Origin: Verrucomicrobiota bacterium
GTDB taxonomy: Bacteria; Verrucomicrobiota; Verrucomicrobiia; Chthoniobacterales; UBA10450
DNA length: 8,586 nucleotides
Direction: 5' to 3'
NCBI GenBank assembly: GCA_003219225.1
Contig: QHPZ01000202.1
Span: 1 to 8,586, forward strand
Part shown: piece by piece, positions 6,438 through 8,586 of the stretch
Layout: every line of letters starts with the position of its first letter
How positions within the stretch are numbered: position 1 is the stretch's first letter
Notes under the pieces: generated by a model
Database searches by the model: none
Seen by the model: only the letters and a program-made list of their open reading frames with translations
Told to the model about the DNA's origin: nothing
Translations under genes and position numbers: made by a program

Positions 6438-6444
6438 CCTCCTT
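6438..6444 (-). promoter_or_regulatory. Strong ribosome binding site for the lipoprotein
   Basis: AAGGAGG on the minus strand, 9 nt before ATG at 6428. It sets the start of the lipoprotein and excludes the longer open frame reaching 6533. A well-kept ribosome site argues that the gene was functional until recently or still is. Confidence 0.8.
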
Positions 6445-6471
6445 AGTTTTAGTTCGCTTGGCGCGAGCAAC

Positions 6472-6484
6472 TTGGCTTTGCCAA
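6472..6484. repeat. Small palindrome in the divergent lipoprotein/rsmI region
   Basis: TTGGC, TTT, GCCAA: 5-bp perfect arms around 3 bases, in the 103-bp region between two divergent genes. It could be an operator half-site pair but is short enough to arise by chance. I see no convincing promoter boxes in this region for either gene. Confidence 0.25.
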
Positions 6485-6531
6485 AAGCGCAATCGCATGG
6501 CGAAAAACAGCTTCCTGCCCGATGCTCAAAC

Positions 6532-7251
6532 ATGCTCTACGTGGTCGCGACACCGATTGGAAATCTTGGCGACATCACCCTGCGCGCGCTCGATGTTTTG
6601 AAGTTAGTCGATCTGATCGCGGCCGAAGATACACGCCACTCCGGCATTTTGTTGAAGCATTACAAGATCGACAAGCCGCTCATCAGCTATCACGAGCACA
6701 ATGAAGCGATGCGCACGGCCCAACTCGTCGAGCGGCTCGCCGCCGGCGAAAACATTGCGCTCATTACCGACGCCGGCACGCCCGGGCTGTCCGATCCCGG
6801 CGCGCGGCTCGTGCGTGAATGCATCAAACGCGAGCTGCCATTCACGATTCTTCCCGGGCCGTCATCTATTCTGACGGCGCTGATCGGCTCAGGATTTTCG
6901 ACCGATAAGTTTTTCTTTGTCGGATTTTTGCCAAACAAAAGCGGCGGACGAGAACGCGAACTGCGCGCCGCGGCGGCACGTGACGAGACCACCGTCTTTT
7001 TCGAATCGCCTCACCGCCTCATGAAGACACTCAGGGCCGCGGTCGAGATTCTGCAAGATCGACAACTATGCGTCGCGCGCGAGCTCACGAAGAAATTCGA
7101 GGAATTCCGCCGCAGCATGGCGAGCGAGTTGCTCGCGCATTACGAGGCGCATCCGCCCAAGGGCGAAATCGTGCTGGTGATTGCCGGTAGGGCGAGACTC
7201 CGTCGAGCCGACAAATTCAACGGCTCCGCAGAGCGTCGCCCTACCGAGTAG
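6532..7251 (+). CDS. rsmI: 16S rRNA (cytidine-1402-2'-O)-methyltransferase RsmI, short C-terminus
   Basis: A 239-aa SAM-dependent methyltransferase of the tetrapyrrole-methylase fold that 2'-O-methylates C1402 in the 30S decoding centre. Family motifs in order: VVATPIGNLGDITLRA (4-19), AEDTRHS (31-37), SYHEHNE (52-58), LITDAGTPGLSDPG (77-90), LPGPSS (107-112), GFLPNK (131-136), FFESPHR (156-162), ARELTKKFEE (182-191) and KGEIVLVIAG (210-219). The start is ATG at 6532, giving the canonical MLYVVATPIGNLGD; the frame is open further upstream but unlike the family. The catalytic domain is complete, but the C-terminal domain of about 60 aa in E. coli RsmI (286 aa) is absent. The last 20 codons come almost wholly from a 62-nt palindrome. 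The catalytic part looks functional. Confidence 0.95.
   Translation: MLYVVATPIGNLGDITLRALDVLKLVDLIAAEDTRHSGILLKHYKIDKPLISYHEHNEAMRTAQLVERLAAGENIALITDAGTPGLSDPGARLVRECIKRELPFTILPGPSSILTALIGSGFSTDKFFFVGFLPNKSGGRERELRAAAARDETTVFFESPHRLMKTLRAAVEILQDRQLCVARELTKKFEEFRRSMASELLAHYEAHPPKGEIVLVIAGRARLRRADKFNGSAERRPTE
7185..7246. repeat. 62-nt imperfect palindromic repeat forming the rsmI 3' end
   Basis: The left arm at 7185-7210 and the reverse complement of the right arm at 7221-7246 agree at 21 of 26 positions, starting with a perfect CGGTAGGGCGA and ending with a perfect GAGCCG. The loop is ACAAATTCAA. The whole element is translated in the rsmI frame as GRARLRRADKFN then GSAERRPTE (including edge codons), with TAG just after it. 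It looks like an interspersed REP-like element; copy number cannot be judged from one window. It might also act as a transcript-end hairpin for rsmI. Confidence 0.78.
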
Positions 7252-7290
7252 GTTCCCGTTTGCGAAACCGCAATATCTATGAGATTTTGC

Positions 7291-7321
7291 GCGGCTTTTC
7301 TGCCGCCAGTGACGGCGGCAG
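7291..7321 (+). promoter_or_regulatory. Two mutually exclusive hairpins in the rplU leader
   Basis: CTGCCGCC (7300-7307), loop AGTGAC, GGCGGCAG (7314-7321) is a perfect 8-bp hairpin ending 15 nt before the rplU ATG. The same GCCGC can instead pair with GCGGC at 7291-7295 across a TTTTCT loop. There is no Shine-Dalgarno site between the hairpin and the ATG. This could be an autoregulatory ribosomal-protein leader or a weak terminator for rsmI (TTTT occurs at 7327-7330, after the stem). Function is inferred only. Confidence 0.45.
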
Positions 7322-7336
7322 CTACAATTTTGGCGT

Positions 7337-7687
7337 ATGGCTTACGCAATTATCAAGACGGGCGGGCGACAGCATCGTGTGGCCGAAGGCGACACGCTCG
7401 ATGTCGATCTTTTGGACGTTGAGCCGGGCAAAACCGCCACCTTCGGCGAAGTGCTCTTTCATGCCGACGGCAAACAGGTGACGCACGGCGACCCGTTCAT
7501 TTCCGGTGCCAAGGTCACCGCCGAAGTCGTGGAGCAGCGCAAAGACAAAAAAGTGATCGCGTTCAAGTACAAACGGCGCAAAGGTTATCACCGCACCGTC
7601 GGCCACCGCCGCAAGCTCACCCGCGTCAAGATCAAATCTATCAGCCTCGGTGCAAAGAAGTCCGCAGCCAAGAAAACTGAAGAGTAA
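7337..7687 (+). CDS. rplU: 50S ribosomal protein L21
   Basis: A 116-aa protein of the large ribosomal subunit that binds 23S rRNA near L20. It begins MAYAIIKTGGRQHRVAEGD, matching the conserved L21 start, and has the family block around VIAFKYKRRKGYHRTVGHRR (a KF-RRRK-Y-GHRQ equivalent) followed by TRVKIKSI. The C-terminus adds about 12 Lys/Ala-rich residues (KKSAAKKTEE) past the usual end, a common basic tail. The start is ATG at 7337; a GC-rich hairpin sits just upstream with no classic ribosome site. It is followed by rpmA after 25 bp, the near-universal L21-L27 pair. Confidence 0.98.
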   Translation: MAYAIIKTGGRQHRVAEGDTLDVDLLDVEPGKTATFGEVLFHADGKQVTHGDPFISGAKVTAEVVEQRKDKKVIAFKYKRRKGYHRTVGHRRKLTRVKIKSISLGAKKSAAKKTEE

Positions 7688-7712
7688 GAAACGCCGAACC
7701 TGGAATTAATTT

Positions 7713-7973
7713 ATGGCTCACAAAAAAGGACAAGGCAGTGTTAAGAACGGGCGCGACAGCGTTAGCAAACGGCTCGGCGTAAAAAAATTCGGCAGTGAGA
7801 TCGTCGTCGCCGGCAACATCATCGTCCGCCAGCGCGGGACCAAGTTTCTGCCCGGCAGAAACGTCGGGCTCGGTCGCGATTACACAATTTTTGCGCTGGT
7901 CGACGGCAACGTGCGCTTTGACCGCGCGGGTCGGCGGGTGAACGTGGACCCGGTTTCCGCCGCAAAGAACTAG
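7713..7973 (+). CDS. rpmA: 50S ribosomal protein L27
   Basis: An 86-aa protein whose N-terminal tail reaches the peptidyl transferase centre and contacts tRNA. It starts directly with MAHKKGQGSVKNGRDS, so it needs no N-terminal cleavage as in Firmicutes. Conserved blocks SKRLGVKKFG, VVAGNIIVRQRGTKFLPG, NVGLGRDYTIFALVDG and VRFDR are all present, and length is typical. It lies 25 bp after rplU and is probably co-transcribed with it. The ribosome site is weak (CTGGAATT). The stop is TAG, and no good terminator follows. Confidence 0.98.
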   Translation: MAHKKGQGSVKNGRDSVSKRLGVKKFGSEIVVAGNIIVRQRGTKFLPGRNVGLGRDYTIFALVDGNVRFDRAGRRVNVDPVSAAKN

Positions 7974-7988
7974 CGTTCGCTTTTTCCG

Positions 7989-8016
7989 TCCGGTATCCGG
8001 TTTCCGCTTTCCGGTT
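7989..8016. repeat. Four tandem 7-bp units between rpmA and adk
   Basis: Units are TCCGGTA, TCCGGTT, TCCGCTT and TCCGGTT, filling the middle of the 76-bp rpmA-adk gap. A partial TCCG precedes them at 7985. Such heptamer runs are prone to slippage. They could vary in number between strains and change spacing to the adk start; no protein binding is implied. Confidence 0.65.
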
Positions 8017-8049
8017 CAGCGGCTTTTGCGGTATAAGCGAGTTGCGCCC

Positions 8050-8586
8050 ATGAAATACAACACGTTCATTCTCTTCGGTGCGCCGGGCAGCGGGAAAGGC
8101 ACGCAGGGCAAGACCCTTGGCACCATCCCGCGCTTTTTTCATTGTCCCTGCGGCGACGTGTTTCGCTCGATCGACACCCGCACGAAAGTGGGGAAGGCGT
8201 TCCTCGAATACTCCAGTAAAGGCCAGCTCGTGCCCGATGACATCACGGTCGAGCTTTGGAAGGAGGCAATCGATGCCGCGGTGGACGCGCACAAGTTCAA
8301 GCCGGACATCGACGTTCTCGTGCTCGACGGCATCCCGCGAAACATCGGCCAGGCCGAAATCATGGAAAAGATGATCGACGTGCAGAAGGTCTTCCATCTC
8401 TCGTGTCCAGATCGCGAAACGCTCTTTCAGCGCTTGAAGAAGCGCGCACTCAAGGATAACCGGCTCGACGATGCCAACGAGCAGGTGATTCAACGTCGCC
8501 TCAACATTTACGAGAAAGAATCGAAACCGGTCCTCGGTTATTACCCGAAAGACTGCGTCACAGTGATTGACGCCACCCAGCCGCCC
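8050..8586 (+). CDS. adk: Adenylate kinase-family nucleoside monophosphate kinase (3' partial)
   Basis: 179 codons are open to the right edge with no stop. The enzyme transfers phosphate between ATP and AMP (2 ADP) in the cytoplasm. Seen: Walker A loop GAPGSGKGTQ (10-19), NMP-binding GDVFR (35-39), the LDGIPRN motif with Arg97 (usual DGFPR), a short lid with RLDD (138-141), and RRLNIYEKESKPVLGYY (149-165) matching the conserved R-Y-T-P-YY block. The usual STGD before the NMP loop is replaced by CPCGD, with Cys32 and Cys34, and Phe of GFPR by Ile. The lid is short, lacking the zinc-type insert. It starts with ATG at 8050, 76 bp after rpmA; a TATAAG at 8032-8037 lies too close to be a normal promoter unless the message is nearly leaderless. 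A UMP/CMP kinase-like specificity is not excluded. Confidence 0.88.
   Translation, partial: MKYNTFILFGAPGSGKGTQGKTLGTIPRFFHCPCGDVFRSIDTRTKVGKAFLEYSSKGQLVPDDITVELWKEAIDAAVDAHKFKPDIDVLVLDGIPRNIGQAEIMEKMIDVQKVFHLSCPDRETLFQRLKKRALKDNRLDDANEQVIQRRLNIYEKESKPVLGYYPKDCVTVIDATQPP

Noticed and set aside
6322..6531. Upstream extension of rsmI
   Set aside because: The family begins at MLYVVATPIGNLGD (ATG at 6532); upstream codons overlap the divergent lipoprotein and do not resemble RsmI.
6429..6533. N-terminal extension of the lipoprotein frame to 6533
   Set aside because: The extra residues lack signal features, and AAGGAGG with a clean lipoprotein signal fixes the start at 6428.
7260..7288. Possible rplU promoter (TTGCGA with AT-rich sequence downstream)
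   Set aside because: No acceptable -10 hexamer lies at the right distance.
7974..7985. Possible terminator after rpmA (AGCG TT CGCT followed by T's)
   Set aside because: The stem is only 3-4 bp with a 2-4 nt loop, too weak to call.
7819..8493. Minus-strand open frame of 224 codons across rpmA and adk
   Set aside because: It is antisense to two clear genes and crosses their boundary; its translation shows no family features.
1..8586. CRISPR array, tRNA, rRNA, transposase, phage or defence genes
   Set aside because: I looked across both strands and found no direct-repeat array, cloverleaf, or recognisable mobile or defence protein.

Overview
The window reads as a chromosomal segment of a GC-rich bacterium, most likely from Verrucomicrobiota (a Chthoniobacterales-like soil lineage is my best guess). 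The basis is gene content and style rather than a marker gene: a SufS plus SufU pair, an octaheme cytochrome with a HEAT-like tail, a tryptophan/glycine-rich lipoprotein, sparse Shine-Dalgarno sites, frequent GTG starts and palindromic intergenic repeats. I could not run a database search, so this placement is inference.

Minus strand, 1-3896: sufS (GTG start) and sufU overlap by an ATGA junction and form the cysteine desulfurase/sulfur acceptor pair of a SUF-type Fe-S system. After a 79-bp gap comes an octaheme c-type cytochrome with an N-terminal membrane anchor, then after 30 bp the start of a small membrane protein that runs off the left edge. sufB, sufC and sufD are not in the window.

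Plus strand, 4063-5699: a divergent, tightly packed set of three genes. These are a 102-aa single-span membrane protein with a perfect TTGACA box and a strong ribosome binding site upstream, a DUF4097-like probable lipoprotein, and yajQ. The set ends in a good intrinsic terminator at 5712-5740. moaD converges on it from the minus strand.

Minus strand, 5752-6428: moaD (GTG start, Gly-Gly end) and a small lipoprotein of the YXWGXW type. The lipoprotein frame is interrupted by one in-frame TGA where the family would be expected to have Trp. The frame then continues cleanly for 26 codons to TAA.

Plus strand, 6532-8586: rsmI (16S rRNA methyltransferase), rplU (L21), rpmA (L27) and an adenylate kinase-family gene cut by the right edge. 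This is a translation and nucleotide housekeeping group. The last codons of rsmI lie entirely inside a 62-nt imperfect palindrome, and the rplU leader has two competing hairpins.

Most of the window is ordinary housekeeping sequence. I see no defence system, CRISPR array, transposase, integrase, tRNA or rRNA. The items most worth a second look are the interrupted lipoprotein, the palindrome forming the rsmI 3' end, the rplU leader and the octaheme cytochrome unit.
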